NCBI RefSeq assembly: GCF_047948215.1
Contig: NC_134455.1
Span: forward strand, 155,540,575 to 155,604,574
DNA length: 64,000 nt
Direction: 5' to 3'
Origin: Lycorma delicatula
Lineage: Eukaryota > Arthropoda > Insecta > Hemiptera > Fulgoridae
In this document: one piece after another, positions 12,147 to 25,057 of the stretch
How the letters are laid out: each line of letters starts with the position of its first letter
How positions within the stretch are numbered: the stretch's first letter is position 1
Position numbers and translations under genes: made by a program
Notes under the pieces: model-generated
What the model saw: the letters and a program-made list of their open reading frames with translations, nothing else
What the model was told of the DNA's origin: nothing
Databases searched by the model: none

Positions 12147-12672
12147 TATCGACGAAGTTATCCAGGATGCTTGCACTTCGGCCTTGAAGAGAAGAGAGGT
12201 GCGATCGCGTCCAATGCAGATGTATTGGTGGTCGGATGAGATTGCCGATCTGCGGAAGATATGCGTTCGCAAAAGACGTATCCTCACGAGATTAAGAAGA
12301 CGAGAGGATCGACAGGAGACCGAGAGAGCCATGGCAGAATGGAAAGATTCTGCAAGGACCCTCTGAAGGGGCATCAAAAAAGCGAAACGGAATAGATGGA
12401 GGGAGATCTGTACCCAGCTGGAGGAAAACCCCTGGGATATAGCATACAAATTGGTAATAAAGAGGCTGGGAAGATCACTTCCCAGGCTTCCTGAGGTGCA
12501 ACTCCGGGAAACAATACACACCCTGATTCCGAGAGATGAGATGCTAAGATGGAGGGAGTTGGCGGCCACAGAAATACCGCGTATCATTTCGGAGGAGCTG
12601 TGTGGTACGCGGTCTCTCGGGTCCGTCCTGGAAACAGCCCAGGGATGGATGGAGTGCCTGCAGAGGCGATGA
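12010..12672 (+). pseudogene. LINE linker between endonuclease and reverse transcriptase
   Basis: A lysine- and arginine-rich segment joining the two domains: MYWWSDEIADLRK near 12220, a block of KRRILTRLRRRED type, then W.EIC..LEENPWDIAYKL near 12400-12450. The WWS.EI, R-rich and NPWG-like signatures are normal for R1-type ORF2. A stop at 12364 interrupts the frame, and after 12672 the coding frame shifts. Confidence 0.75.
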
Positions 12673-13883
12673 GGGCGTTGGTGGAGGCCTTCCCGGTCAC
12701 TTTTTTGGAAATATTTAATGAATGCCTGTTTAAGGAGAGATCCCAACACCATGCAAAATGGCGAGAGTAGTTCTCCTCCCTAAGGGAGGTGGTGGAGAGG
12801 GCGGCCTAATGAGTTACAGACCGATTTGTTTATTTGGTAGCCTGGGGGAAATTTTCAAAGTTATTCTGGCAAACAGGCTGCAAGAAGAGTTGGAGAAAAC
12901 TGGGGGATTCTCGGACAAGCAATATGGCTTCCGGAAAGGAAGAAATGCAGTGGATGCTGATAAAAACGTGACAAGAGGTGGTAAAGGCGGTGCCCAGGGG
13001 GTTTAGGAATGTGAGAAAGATTCCCTTAGTCGTTTTCTTGGATGTCGCTAATGCATTAAATGCGGTGAGGTGGGAGGCCATATTGTGGCAGCTGGAGAAG
13101 CGAGGCATTTCACCTTACTTGTTCAGGATGATGCAGTTGCACCTCAGTGGAAGGAACTTGAGTATCACGTCTGAAGAGGGGGAGCAGGTCGTCGTGCCCA
13201 TGCAGCGTGGGGAGCCGCAGTGATCAATCTTGGAGCCCAGCTTGTGAAATATAGTGTACGACGACCTCCTTCAGCACGAGTGGCCGCCGGAAGTACAATT
13301 AGTAGCATATGCCGATGATTTGGCGGAAGCAGTTGCGACAAAAGAGCTAGAGAAGGTGGTGGGTATAGCTACGAGGACCGATGAGAAGACCAAATCATGG
13401 CTTCAGTCGCAGGGGCTGCAACTGTCAGCTAAGAAAACTTAAATTCTACCAATGACGGAGAGGCAGCGAATACCCCCTTTTGCTGTCCAAGTCGATGTAG
13501 AAATGATCGCCCCAAAGGAAGCGGCAAAATACTTGGGAGTGTGGCTCCATAGGTCAAGGGGTTTCTCACTTCACGTGCAGCAAGTAGCCATGAATACGGA
13601 AAACATGTTCTCGGCATTGCTGAGGCTTACGGCCAATGCCGGGGGTCCTACGACAATTAAGCGCAGAATTCTGGCGTCTACCATGGTATGGATGATTTTG
13701 TATGCGGCACCAGTGTGGTGGGAGGCCTTTAGATTGATAAGAAATGCCCGGAAATTGAATGGCATATATAGGAGGCTGGCGATAAGAGTTGCGTGGATGA
13801 TACCAGACGGTATCATCGGATGCCTCACTGGTGGTAACTGGTATGCCGCCGTTGGACCTGCTAGCCAAAGAAAGAAGAGATAG
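12560..13883 (+). pseudogene. LINE reverse transcriptase domain
   Basis: Motifs appear in the right order in shifting frames: NSPGMDGVPAEAMRAL near 12630, VVLLPKGGGG and YRPICLFGSLGEIFKVI near 12765-12860, FSDKQYGFRKGRNAVDA near 12910, VVFLDVANALNAVRW near 13030 (motif A Asp kept), QRGEPQ near 13205 (the usual QG-PQGS region), and AYADDLAEAV at about 13305-13335 (intact YADD). The thumb region LGVWLHRSRGF follows near 13530. There are at least four frame changes, and a TGA follows QRGEPQ. The enzyme cannot be made from this copy. Confidence 0.9.
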
Positions 13884-14298
13884 AGCCACAGATGGTAGGG
13901 AGAAGGTGAGGGGCCGCTTGCTGTCTGACTGGACCAACATCTTCATACCAGAGATGGCTGCCTGGGTCAACAAACTGCATGGAGATGTAGACTTCTGGAC
14001 GGCTCAGTGGTTGTCGGGTCATGGAACGTTCGGGGTCTACCTCTAGAGGATCGGAAAGAGTCGCACACAGCTGTGCTAGTATTGTGATGAAGTGGATACG
14101 GAGGAGCACACCTTCTTTGTGTGCCCCAGATGGAGGCAGGAGATACCACGTGACGATTTGAACTTGCCGGGGGAAGTCATGAGGGTGATGCTCTCTTCTG
14201 GTGAGGAATGGACTGCGTGTGCTCGGTGGTTTAAAAGGGTGCTACAGAGGAAACTGATCGAGGAGGACCGCAAGGCGGAGAACGGAGATATCGATTGA
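13831..14298 (+). pseudogene. LINE C-terminal domain with zinc knuckle
   Basis: After the reverse transcriptase there is MPPLDLLAKERRDRATDG, then a tryptophan-bearing stretch (WVNKLHGDVDFWTAQWLSGHG) and a CCHC-type knuckle around 14075-14135: C..C....TEEHTFFVCPRW. R1-like elements normally carry this knuckle at the end of ORF2. A TAG at about 14044 and a second stop just before the knuckle interrupt it. The frame then runs to a TGA at 14298. Confidence 0.8.
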
Positions 14299-14472
14299 GG
14301 GCAACGATGGTCGCCAGCATTCGGGGGGTGGGTGGCGGAGGTGCCTCGGCATTGTCGTCACCAATGGCACCCGCAGGACGCGTTCCTGTTGTCTGAGGCC
14401 GGCATAGCTGTGTCATATGTATTTGAGTTGTATATATTATCAATTGTAAATGGTGTCTGAATGTGTTATGTA

Positions 14473-14508
<36 letters not shown>

Positions 14509-14736
14509 AGGGTGTGAATGAGTGGTGTATATATTTGTATGAATGTGAAGTGTGCCCGTGACGCGCGTGGTGTTGAGGTTATGTCATCGACGGCAATTTC
14601 AACATCACGTTGCGTGAGAGAGTGGTTTTTTAGTGGGTCCTACTGCAGAAGGCGGTGAACCCCGCACACCCAGTATGTATGGGCTATTGGACGTTTGGTT
14701 GAGGCAAATTTTCCCATTTCCGACGTAAAAAAAAAC
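14299..14736 (+). other. LINE 3' UTR
   Basis: GC-rich non-coding tail of the LINE, carrying an internal (TA)n tract at 14476-14504 and ending in a nine-base A-run. No further coding is seen. Confidence 0.65.
14476..14504. repeat. (TA)n microsatellite in LINE 3' UTR
   Basis: TA dinucleotide tract. Confidence 0.9.
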
Positions 14737-15558
14737 AGACAGTCAAAGTTTAGAAAAGGAAAATATTTTGCAGCTTTAATAAATGGAATAACAATTATTT
14801 TATGTTACAACAATTTTAAACATCTCTTTTTTTAATTGTAATCTACACTGCGTGAATACAAATAAAGTATATGATGTTCCAGACAAATCTTGTGTTTAGA
14901 CAGTTACATCTTACAAACCAGGAAATAAAATTAACTATTATATTACATTAAACAATATTCTTTTCTAGGATATTCATTAAAGTTTCTTTTTTCAATGAAT
15001 CAGGAAATTATGCAAATCGGTTTTTTTCGCGGCGTGGCTATTCAGTTCAACGTTCAATAATTTCGTTAAAAGAATTAATAAAAAAAATTTAAGAAGTTTA
15101 AGATATGAAATAACAGGGTTATATTTGTCATTCTATTATTTTTTCAACTTGTAAATAAATCGAAAGTATTTTCGATATATCATTAAAAAAATTCTACTTC
15201 GGTTATTGGTGAAGTGAGAAATCTTTTTTACACTGAACTCTGTATTTTAACTGCATTGCTACAATGTGTACAGTAATTCTATTTATAAATAATTTCAGTT
15301 AGAAATGGGATGCAAAAATGTTGCAAAAGAAAGAAGAATGTGTACGGTTGTTTCCGTGTCACGCACTGTGAACCGTATTATTATCTGTCAGGCAAAATAA
15401 CACCAGTTTTAATAGAAATTTTTTCCTTCACAATCCTTTTCCCAACCAGTAAGAATAATGCAGAAAAGAGCAAGGTTCATTGGTATGACTTAATTTTTTC
15501 ACTACGTAGGTTTGTACATGCTACTATATAAATACAAGCATTTGTAATCACGAATATA
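14737..15558. other. AT-rich sequence, no gene seen
   Basis: Separates the LINE from the long-inverted-repeat transposon. Nothing recognisable; the open frame at 15310-15531 has no family resemblance that I can see. Confidence 0.55.
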
Positions 15559-16118
15559 CAGAATGATTCAGGAGGAAAGAGAAATAATAGGAACTGATTC
15601 TAGAGTTTGAAATACGGAAAAAATATTCATACAAACATATATCCAAAAACGCTTTGTTATCGAGCTACAGCTAGCGAAATGTTCCGACGGATTTCAATAT
15701 CCCTGGTGAAATGAGGTCATACTGAAATTTTTAAGGCGTTATATAAGAAATAAACGTGATTGTTTTTTATGTTTGTTGAAAGAAAAATCGAATAAAATAG
15801 ATCACAGAACTGTATCTCTCTGTTTTTATGGTACCCAACGTAAAACAGAAAAATTCAGTGACGAAAAACACGTTTCCTTAGATTTAAGTACAATATCTTT
15901 GTTAAATGACTAATAAATACCTAAATTTTATAATCAAAAGTTGTAGAGAATTCTAACTCTGAGAAAATTGATATAAAAAATTTTTGAAAAAAAAAATTAT
16001 TAAAAATAAAACTTAACAGGAAAATGTTATGAATTTGTAAAAATTAAAAACAGCTGTTTTTAGTAAAATAAATTTAGATCTTTGAAAAATTAAAATACTT
16101 TTAATTTATTTATTAACA

Positions 16119-16930
<812 letters not shown>

Positions 16931-16984
16931 AAAATTATTCACTGTAGTTTTTGCTGTATTAATTTCAATAAATGTTCGAAATTC

Positions 16985-17964
16985 CATTTCCTTACGCCAA
17001 CCTAATGTTATCTTCGCGTTGATGAGGGCAGCAGCATGGCGAATGCGATCGAATAGTTCAGCACATGTGTCTACTTTTTGCTTGTATACCTCGCATTTTA
17101 TCCATCCCCATAAACAGTAATCTAAGGGAGTAAGATCTGGTGATCTAAGTGGCCAATTTACCGGCTCTCTATATCCAATCCATTTAGAAGTAAATTTATC
17201 ATCTTAGATTAGATGTACTTCATTCCCAAAATGTGTTTGTGTTCATGAAATTGATAATATTTCATTTCGTTTCGGCGATGAGACATTTTCCAACACTGTA
17301 AGAAATTCATTGTTTAAAAATTGCACATAATTTCTCCCGATAACACGTTGTTCTAGTATGAAAGGAGCTATTAATTAATCGTCAATGACGCCACACCAAA
17401 TATTCACTGAAGATCGATCCTGAAAATTTGATTGGACTACAGAACGTGGGTTTTCTTCAGACCATCGATGTGAATTTCGTGTATTGTTTTTGCAAAACAG
17501 GAAAAGTAGTTTCGTTCGAAAATAGTATGAACAGCATTAAATGGCAATTATCGTTAATCCATTGACATAACATCAGTCGTCTTGCATTGTCACCCAGTTG
17601 GAGGTATTGAAATTTCTGAACATAATACGGACGCAGTCCGTGAGCGTGCAATGTCACCATACTTGTAGAATTCAGTTGTAGAAATTCTTCCCGTGCTCGC
17701 TGCAGAACTAAACTGTACTACCTGAATAATGTTTTCCCTTTCATCATCATGTACCTGCTGACGTTAAAATGAATAGGACCGCTGGGAAGAGCACCATTCT
17801 CGTGAAGATTATTAAAAATTCAACAAAATACTTTACGATTTGGTTTACTCGTCCAGGATACCTACAACGGTATTCTCAGCTACCACAGCTGGAGCACTTT
17901 CATCGCAAATGCCGTACACAAAAATCATATTAAAATATTTTGCATGAGCGACCAGAGGTGGCAT
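16985..17964 (-). pseudogene. Transposase relic of the long-inverted-repeat element
   Basis: Reading on the minus strand, the start at 17964 gives an N-terminal stretch with NMIFVYGICDESA, then an HENGALP segment. HAHGLRPYYVQKFQYLQ follows near 17640, LFSNETTF near 17515, NIWCGVIDD near 17400, and finally WPLRSPDLTPLDYCLWGW near 17150-17105. This order is that of an insect Tc1/IS630-type transposase. The first catalytic residue, normally Asp in an F-[ST]-D-E motif, is Asn here (codon at 17514-17516, AAC on the minus strand). Several stops and frameshifts make it non-functional. The C-terminus near 16985-17100 keeps the helical tail. Confidence 0.82.
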
Positions 17965-18696
17965 TTTTTCAAAACACAAAATTCAGAACGGAATTTCACT
18001 TTTTTAAATTCAGATTTAGTTGGAAAAATGTAGGTACAGTTTAGAGTATATTTCAAACACTAAACCACTACACAATTTGATTCTCAAATATAATTAAAAT
18101 AATTCAAAATTATAAAGAAACAACTAAATGGCATAAAGTTTATTATTAAAAAATGACAACAATGAGTAGTATTCAAATTACAGTTGTTTTTAATCTTTCC
18201 AAATTCATAAAATTCTTCAAGTTTTGTTCTGTTTAATAATAAAAGTTGATTCTTTTTTGTTTTTTATTGACTTTATTACATCAGTTTTTCAGAATTAAAT
18301 CCTGTACAAACTTTGATAAAATGTATGCATTTATTTATTAGTCATTTAATAAAGTTATTGTACTTCGGACATAAAGAAACTTTTTTTCGTTAACGAATTT
18401 TTCTCTTTTACGTTGGATATCATGAAAACGAGGGAGATAAGTTTTCGGACCTGTTGTATTCGATTTTTCAGGTCAACAAATAGAAGAAATCATCAAGTTT
18501 ACTCGTTATACAATGCTTTAAAATTTGTGTACGACCTCATTTCAGCGGGGAAACTGAAATTCGGGCCCAATTTTTTGCTAAACGTAACTCGATACAGAAG
18601 CATTTTCCGACATATGTTTGTATGACCTTTTTTACTTATTTCAAACTCTAGAATCAGTTCCCAAATTATTTCGCTTTCCTCCTGAATCATTCTATA

Positions 18697-21090
18697 AATT
18701 TACAGTACACGTTTTATTTTTATTACAGGTGGTTAATTCAGTAGCATTATGTATAATTAAATAAGTAAAACTAAACAATTTACGGATGACTAGCCGAATT
18801 AGCCGACCTTCTTCCAAATGGTACCTAGTATCATATTATTACGTAGACCAGAAACTTTAGTTACGTACGTAGACGGGAATTTTCTACGAATTAAAATTTT
18901 ATTTAAACTAATTTTGATCTCTGGAACTTTTCCATTTAAATGCGTTCTGGTGCAGTAAATAATAAAACTTTTCCATAAGGAAGAGATCAGAACTTACGTT
19001 AAACATTGAAATACATACTTGCTAAATATGTTTTTCAAATAGTAGAAAAAGCTTTCATTTTTAGCAATTAATTTTTTTTTTTGTACACAGAATTCACCTT
19101 AATAAATTTAGAAAACTGATCTTCACGAGAAGACGTGGCCCTTTCTTTAAGTATGAAGTTGTCATCCGTAAAATTTCAGCGTTAGTTGAAAATTCATTCG
19201 GAAAATTGTACTAAATTAGATTAAGACTTCACAATTATTTTGTGACGTGCGAAACTAATTGTCTTAACAGAAATCAATATAATATGCTATTTTACAAATA
19301 CATTGTACTAAATTCAGAGTACCGTGAAGTAAAAGTGTAATCTGAACAAATTAGAATTAACTTAATTCTGTATGCAAGTAATACAAGACACGAATGATAC
19401 TGAACACAAAATCACTTACATTAGATAGCTCCAGTAATCCATCACTTTCACAAAATTATTTCTTGATTTAAATTCATTATTTATTGAAAAAATGAACCTG
19501 GGTAAAAGTAGAATTGGATACTAAAAAAAACCACACCTTTAACAAACTGTAAAAACAAATTATTTTTTAATCTTAATTCTTTATTTATTGATCTTGCATT
19601 AGATTTCCTCAAGGCACATAAAAAAAAATTTCCACCAATAATAAACAATAAAATCAGGGGGGAAAACAAAAGTAAATCTTAAACCCGATTATTTTAATAA
19701 TTTTATTCAAGTACATTAAGAAAAAATAATAATTGGAGGGTTTGGAGTGGTACAAAGAAATGAAAGAGAACAAAGGTATTCATAATTTTGTACAAAATAA
19801 GAATTAGTAATAGCAGACAATTTTTTAAATAATAAAATTAAATAAACATAAAGTAGGTCAGAAAATATGTGTGACTATATCAGATGGATTATACCAATCG
19901 TTTGATACGTATTCCAGAATCAAACAAGGACAACGAGACTGGTCCAGGAAAAGACTGGATACCGATCATAAGTAAATTATAATTAAAAATAAATGAATGA
20001 CTTAAAAATGAACCTGTGTTCAAAATGAACTGGATGTTGATATAAAACCAAAGTTTTAACGAAACGTAGGAACAAATATAAAAACTAACGAATGGATCAA
20101 TTTAAATTATGGAAAAGACTTTTAATACAAAGAACTTAATCGATAGAAAACCTTGGATAAATAAATAAATATATATATAAAGACGGTAGTGACAAGGAAA
20201 TGCAGTCATTTTAATTCATAAATTAAATAAAAAACACAATATCAGGTAGAAATCTAGAAAAAAGTTAAATAGCAGAAAAGTTTCAAATTTACAAAAAATG
20301 AGCAGTTGATTTCAGAGAAAATAAATACAGATAGTACGAGTAGTAAGACGAAAAGATTTCGGAGAAATCTAATTAGTCACATCTGAGCAATACCTTCTAT
20401 ATTAGTATCTGAAGTGCGAATGAAAGCCATTTCAGAAAAAAAAATATAATGCGTGACAGTTCTATTTACAAGAAAATAAATAGCAGATGACGTGATAAAA
20501 GACGAGAATTATTGATGGTGAGATCAGAGAATGCTCTGTGCTAAAACATGAATCTGATAGAGCTCTGTATGGTTTAAACAAGAACTGCCTTATCCTTAAG
20601 GATAGATGGTATAATAGCAGTATAAAAATGTCGTTGCTTTGAAGCGGGATTGAAAAGAGGCTTAAATTTATCAAACTGAAAAAGTAACCTCAAATTCAGT
20701 CAAACTACTCATATAATAACTGAAGCATAAAAGCACCAGTTAAGTTTGAAAACCGCTACGTCATCCGTTTTTAATATAGAATAAATCTAAAATACCAAGC
20801 GTGATAAATTGTAGAAAAGAAACTAATGAACTGAAAGGTGTACAAATTTTTGAAATATTTGAGTTTATAAAGAGCTTGGTGATTAATTCTAGACGGCCTT
20901 TAGAATTCAAGCTACTCGCATGTGAAATTATATAACGACTGTACAAAGAAGAATATCGGAATTCTAATTTGTTGTAATATCTCTTAGATGAACTGCACAG
21001 TGTTGATTTAAGGATAGAATAAAGAGTAAAAAGGACAGTTTTAGTTGAGCGCATGGCTGTAGATTGCTTCCTGCATGATAGCGGCGTTAG
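18697..21090. other. AT-rich sequence, no gene seen
   Basis: No protein family, RNA or repeat recognised. The 132-codon minus-strand frame at 20761-21159 is probably chance: its right end lies opposite the real plus-strand transposase translation that begins near 21100. Confidence 0.55.
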
Positions 21091-21094
21091 CAAA

Positions 21095-21541
21095 GCTGAA
21101 CAGAAATCTTTTGTGCAGTGCAGTTTGCTAAATGTGAATCTGTTGTTACAGTCCACCATGCGTTTTTCTGAAAGAAAACATTTTTTTAAAAGAAAGAAAA
21201 TTGTTTTTCTGAAGAAAACATGAACGTGTCAGAGAGGCTTTCCTGAATTCCTAAAATATCTGTTAGGAAGGAGAGCCGTGACCTAGCAATACCGGTGATG
21301 ACAGTGTAGAATGTTTCAAGGAATGGCTAATGTATGGGTCCAAACCTTTTATGGCTGTTACACGTTAGAAGCTTACCAAATACGCTGTACGTGCCGACTT
21401 CGCGATCGAAATGTTGCAGCAAGAAAAAGACGATTTTCTTATTAGTATTATGTTTTGTGACGGGTCAAAATTCATTTTTGGCGAAAAGGTTAACACAATA
21501 ATGTCCGTATCTGGGGATCACAAAATTCCCATTAACTATTA
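21095..21541 (+). pseudogene. Older Tc1/IS630-type transposase, 5' part
   Basis: Decayed transposase N-terminal half, split from its 3' part (22566-23055) by a mariner. Visible in shifting frames: CAVQFAKCESVVTVHHAF near 21113 (start of the DNA-binding domain), ERVREAF near 21210, ADFAIEMLQQEKDDF near 21395, then MFCDGSKFIFGEKVN near 21450, which is the F-[ST]-D-E-[SA]-KF catalytic segment with the Asp kept and the next Glu changed to Gly. It stops dead at the mariner end at 21541. Confidence 0.8.
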
Positions 21542-22565
21542 CGAGGGTTATCTCTAAATTACAGACCGCTGGGAAATTTCTCTCCTTACGGTTGGCGAAC
21601 CTGTGTCGTTCAAGGCCACACTGGTAATCTACACACTGCCTTGGTGTCTGTAAGTTGTCACGTTGTAGTATCTTTGATTAGGTGTGAGTTATTACGTTAT
21701 AAAATGAATAGGAAAAATCGATGTTGCCGCCGACTGTCAAATACGTGGAGTCATATGTTTTTTAAACCATCAAAACGTCAAACCGGCTGAAATTTATAGG
21801 CACTTGCTTGCTGTATACGGTGATAATGCAATGAATGAAAGAAATGTCCGAAAATGGTATGAGAGGTTTAGAAATAACCGAATTAATGTGCAAGATGAAG
21901 AACGTTCAGGGAGGGCCTCGTAATCACCGAGGACTTGTTGAAACGCGTCGATGTTGAAATCAGAAAAGATCGTCGCTCAACGATTTCCGATCAGGCCTTT
22001 CTTTTTTCTGATGTTTCAAGAGCTGATATCGGTAGCATTGTTTATGACCATTTAGGCTTCAGAAAGGTTTGTGCACGTCGGGTGCCGCACTTCTTAACGG
22101 AACGTCACAAAAAAATTCGGATACATTCATATCGGTGACGTAGGCGGCTAACTGACGGCATCGTCCTGCTGCACGATAATGCACATCTACATGTTCCGGG
22201 TCCGACACGTGATTTACTGAGAACATTTGGATGGGAAATTTACGATCAGCCATCATATAGTCCGAACTTAGCTCCTTCTGAATACCATTTGTTCGGAAAA
22301 TTGAAAGAATTTTTGAGTGTAAGCAATCCGCGGGTGACGATGACTTAAAAATATTGTTAATCAGTGGCTAAATGGACTGGCGGCAGAAGAATACGATGAG
22401 GTTATATTGAAGCTGTGTATTGCTACGATAAATGTCTTAATTCATGTGGCGATTATTTAGAAAAGTAGTATAAGGTATGTAGTCGTAGAGAAATAAAAAA
22501 TATTTATAAAGTTATCAGAATAATTTTTTTACAATGAAACTGTTCACTTTAGAGATAACCTCTCG
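21542..22565 (+). mobile_element. mariner element, 1,024 bp, internally deleted
   Basis: The left terminus CGAGGGTTATCTCTAAA starts at 21542. The right terminus, read on the other strand, is CGAGAGGTTATCTCTAAAG, ending at 22565. TA dinucleotides at 21540-21541 and 22566-22567 are the target duplication. Both flanks belong to one older transposase, so the insertion boundaries are certain. About 1.3 kb is usual for a full mariner, and the shortfall matches the gap in its transposase. Confidence 0.92.
21704..22465 (+). pseudogene. mariner transposase relic (catalytic middle deleted)
   Basis: The start at 21704 opens an N-terminal HTH region. It continues as HLLAVYGDNAMNERNVRKWY, NVQDEERSGRAS near 21890, ITEDLLKRVDVEIRKDRR, and the stretch to HFLTERHKKIRIHS near 22130. 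The translation then jumps straight to RRRLTDGIVLLHDNAHLHV near 22140 (second catalytic Asp in HDNA) and PSYSPNLAPSEYHLFGKLK near 22250 (third-residue region of DD34D mariners). The segment with the first catalytic Asp (usually GDETW), roughly 110-120 residues, is missing. Frameshifts occur near 21770 and 21910. It cannot act, but could be mobilised in trans if the ends are recognised. Confidence 0.88.
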
Positions 22566-23055
22566 TACAATACGAAAAGTACTCTTTAAAATAAATATTT
22601 TCTGTGCAATATCCGGACGGCAAGTTTACAGGCCGTTCTTTTTCGCTGAAGCAAGCGTAACAGGAATTGCTTGTATGGATATGCTGCAAATATGGTTCTT
22701 TCCTCAACTGCAAGATGGACAAAATAAATTTACTTGGATAAAATGGGGTTCCTTACTGGCATAACTCTGGTTGAATGACGTTTCCCCAACCGCTGGATCG
22801 ATCGGCAATGACAGAGCTTGCGCTGGCCTCTGAGTTCACCCGATCTAATCCCATGTAATTTTTCCTTTGGGGTTTTATAAAGGATCCTGTGTATATGCCT
22901 CTTCTATCTACTGGTCTACCCGAATTGAGACACAGGATTGAAGCAGTTGCAGCTTCCATTATTCACGTCATGTTGGTTGAAGTACGGGAAGGACTCTTCT
23001 AACGGTTGACTGTGTGCCTCGTGAAGAAAGTTGCTCACATTGAACACGTGTAAGA
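22566..23055 (+). pseudogene. Older Tc1/IS630-type transposase, 3' part
   Basis: Continuation of the relic at 21095-21541 after the mariner. KINIFCAISGRQVY near 22590, PFFFAEASVTGIACMDMLQ near 22635, FPNRWIDR near 22783, WPLSSPDLIPCNFSFG near 22820, GFIKDPVYMPLL near 22870, ELRHRIEAVAAS near 22920, and VAHIEHV at the end near 23050. The usual QQDGAPPH catalytic segment is corrupted near 22735. The order is that of the insect transposase family ending in HIEH. Multiple frameshifts are present. Confidence 0.82.
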
Positions 23056-24119
23056 AAAAACTGTAAACGTATCTCTTTCATTTAATTTATGATTCATTGC
23101 TATAACTCAAAGATAAGAGATATTAAATCGCTTTAAACACTGAAAAGTAAAGTAAACAATAATAAAATGGAATAAAATAATTACAATTTATAAACTTAAA
23201 ATGAAGATATATCTAATTTTATAAAAGTTAGACAGCTCTAATTAAAGTAGAAGACCAATAATTTTAAGCTTAGGTCCAAAAAGAAGCGTGACAAGCAATT
23301 TATTTTCATTGTTTTTTAACTAGTCTATGGAAGATACATTAAAAGATATAAAAAACGTATTCAAGGCAGAGTAATAAAACAACGAGAAAAGAATATTATT
23401 TCGAAGGTAAAATATGGAATGGGAGAAAACCGCATGCATAAAATAAACTAACGATGTACAGTGCAACAAATTTGCTGAAAATGATAATTATGGCAAAAAA
23501 ACCGGATGGAAAAATTTCTCAAAATAGTAAAATACTGATAAGATAAAATAGAATGATATTCGTACACAAATCCCGTAACACAACCAATTTATTTCTTTAG
23601 AAGTCCAGTTAAGAACAATAAACAAAATTGCACTTTCTCATACAAAAATTATTCTTAATTTTGTTTTTATTATTTAATTTAAGTTAATCGTACCTTCCTT
23701 CATTCTCATATTTTTATTATTAGAGATAAATTATTTAATTAATCTAAATTTAATATAAGGAATTTTCTACTTTACTTCCACGTTTGAGTATAAAATTTTC
23801 AATTTTTCTCAACCAGAAATACACTTTTACAACAGCGGCAAAAAAGATCTTTGTATTTAAAATAATAAAATTTCACATTTATTTTCCTCAATTTATTCAG
23901 CGAGTAATTTTTTTCATTTTTCTGTACACTAAGATGGACGGGTAAACGGGGTTCCCAGAGGAGCTGCAGCAATTGATAAGAAAAGAAGTGATTGAACCGT
24001 GAAGAAGCAGAAACGATAGAAAGAGGAACCTCTTTACTTCATCTCCCGTTTTATTCTTCAGTTCTCTAAGGAGGAAATGAAGCGATATAACAGCAACTAG
24101 GTATAATAAAAACCAAGAA

Positions 24120-24126
<7 letters not shown>

Positions 24127-24152
<26 letters not shown>
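24127..24152. repeat. (TA)n microsatellite
   Basis: TA dinucleotide tract. Confidence 0.9.
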
Positions 24153-24997
24153 AGTGGTATCGTTAAAATGTTAGAAAGAGAAATATTTGTTGACTATAAA
24201 TAATCAAGGAAAATAGCAATGTTTGTATTAATATAACAGCGTGCACTTGTTTGGTTGGAAAGAAAAATGAGATATACGCTAAATTGATATACATTAAAGT
24301 ATTTATAACATCTAATTGCCATCAGTTTACGGTAAAAATTCTGAATCCCGTCTAAGATCAGTATTAAAATAAAATCAAGCTAACTTTGTAAATGATAACT
24401 ATGAATGCAGTATCGGCTCTGTAATTCTTTTAGTAACTGTTAACTATTCAAAGTAAAGAAATTACACAAGTCACACAGACCTATGAAAATTTAGAGTTAA
24501 GAAATTGAAAACAATTTAATATTTTTTATATCGCTAAGAATTTTAGAATTTCAAACGTAAGAAAAATTAATTCCAAGCAGTATATTTCTTCTCTAAGTCA
24601 ACATAACAGGTAAAATAAAAATAAAAATGTTATATGTATTTAAGGAAATAGTTTAGACATCTACGAAAGGATCTGGTTTAATATATTTACATTTAAATAC
24701 TAAAGTACGAATAAATCATAGTAGTTTTTAATTCTTGTATAAAAAAAGAAGAAATTGGATACAAATAAATTCGTACGCGTAGAAAATAAATAACATCTGA
24801 AAGCAAAGAAGGAATAAAATTACTTTTAAATGTATTACACCATTAGAACTCAGAATATTCTTTAATTTCCATTATTTTTAGGATTTGAGTTTGATTTTTA
24901 CAAACGAAATGTTTAAAAACAAAAAAAAAGCATGCGGTTGGACGTTCTGTTTCACTACTGGTTGATAATACCTTGATAAACACATGTTGAACGATTG

Positions 24998-25057
24998 CCA
25001 AACTGATATATCGATGACCAAACTGGTATATCAATACCAAACTGATTATCGATGACT
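24998..25057. repeat. Three-unit tandem repeat, about 20 bp per unit
   Basis: Direct repeats of CCAAACTGATATATCGATGA, with variants CAAACTGGTATATCAATA and CAAACTGATTATCGATGA. Confidence 0.7.

Larger units (their letters stand above)
11700..14736 (+). mobile_element. R1-like non-LTR retrotransposon, 5'-truncated
   Basis: This LINE copy starts abruptly inside the endonuclease, runs through reverse transcriptase and a C-terminal zinc knuckle, and has a 3' UTR of about 430 bp ending in a short A-run at 14728-14736. ORF1 (gag-like) and the endonuclease N-terminus are missing, the usual result of incomplete reverse transcription. Base composition is near 50% GC against strongly AT-rich flanks, so it arrived from elsewhere and is fairly young, though many frameshifts have accumulated. 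Domain order and motif style fit the R1 clade, whose best-known members insert into 28S rDNA. No rDNA is visible here. Confidence 0.88.

Noticed and set aside
11967..12752. 261-codon minus-strand open frame, the longest in the window
   Set aside because: Antisense shadow of the GC-rich R1-like ORF2; serine- and leucine-rich with no domain, and the plus strand carries clear LINE motifs.
13566..13973. Minus-strand open frames of 135 and 85 codons
   Set aside because: Antisense shadows of the LINE reverse transcriptase region.
20761..21159. 132-codon minus-strand open frame, one of the longest in the window
   Set aside because: Its right end overlaps the real plus-strand transposase translation, and its residues show no known motif.
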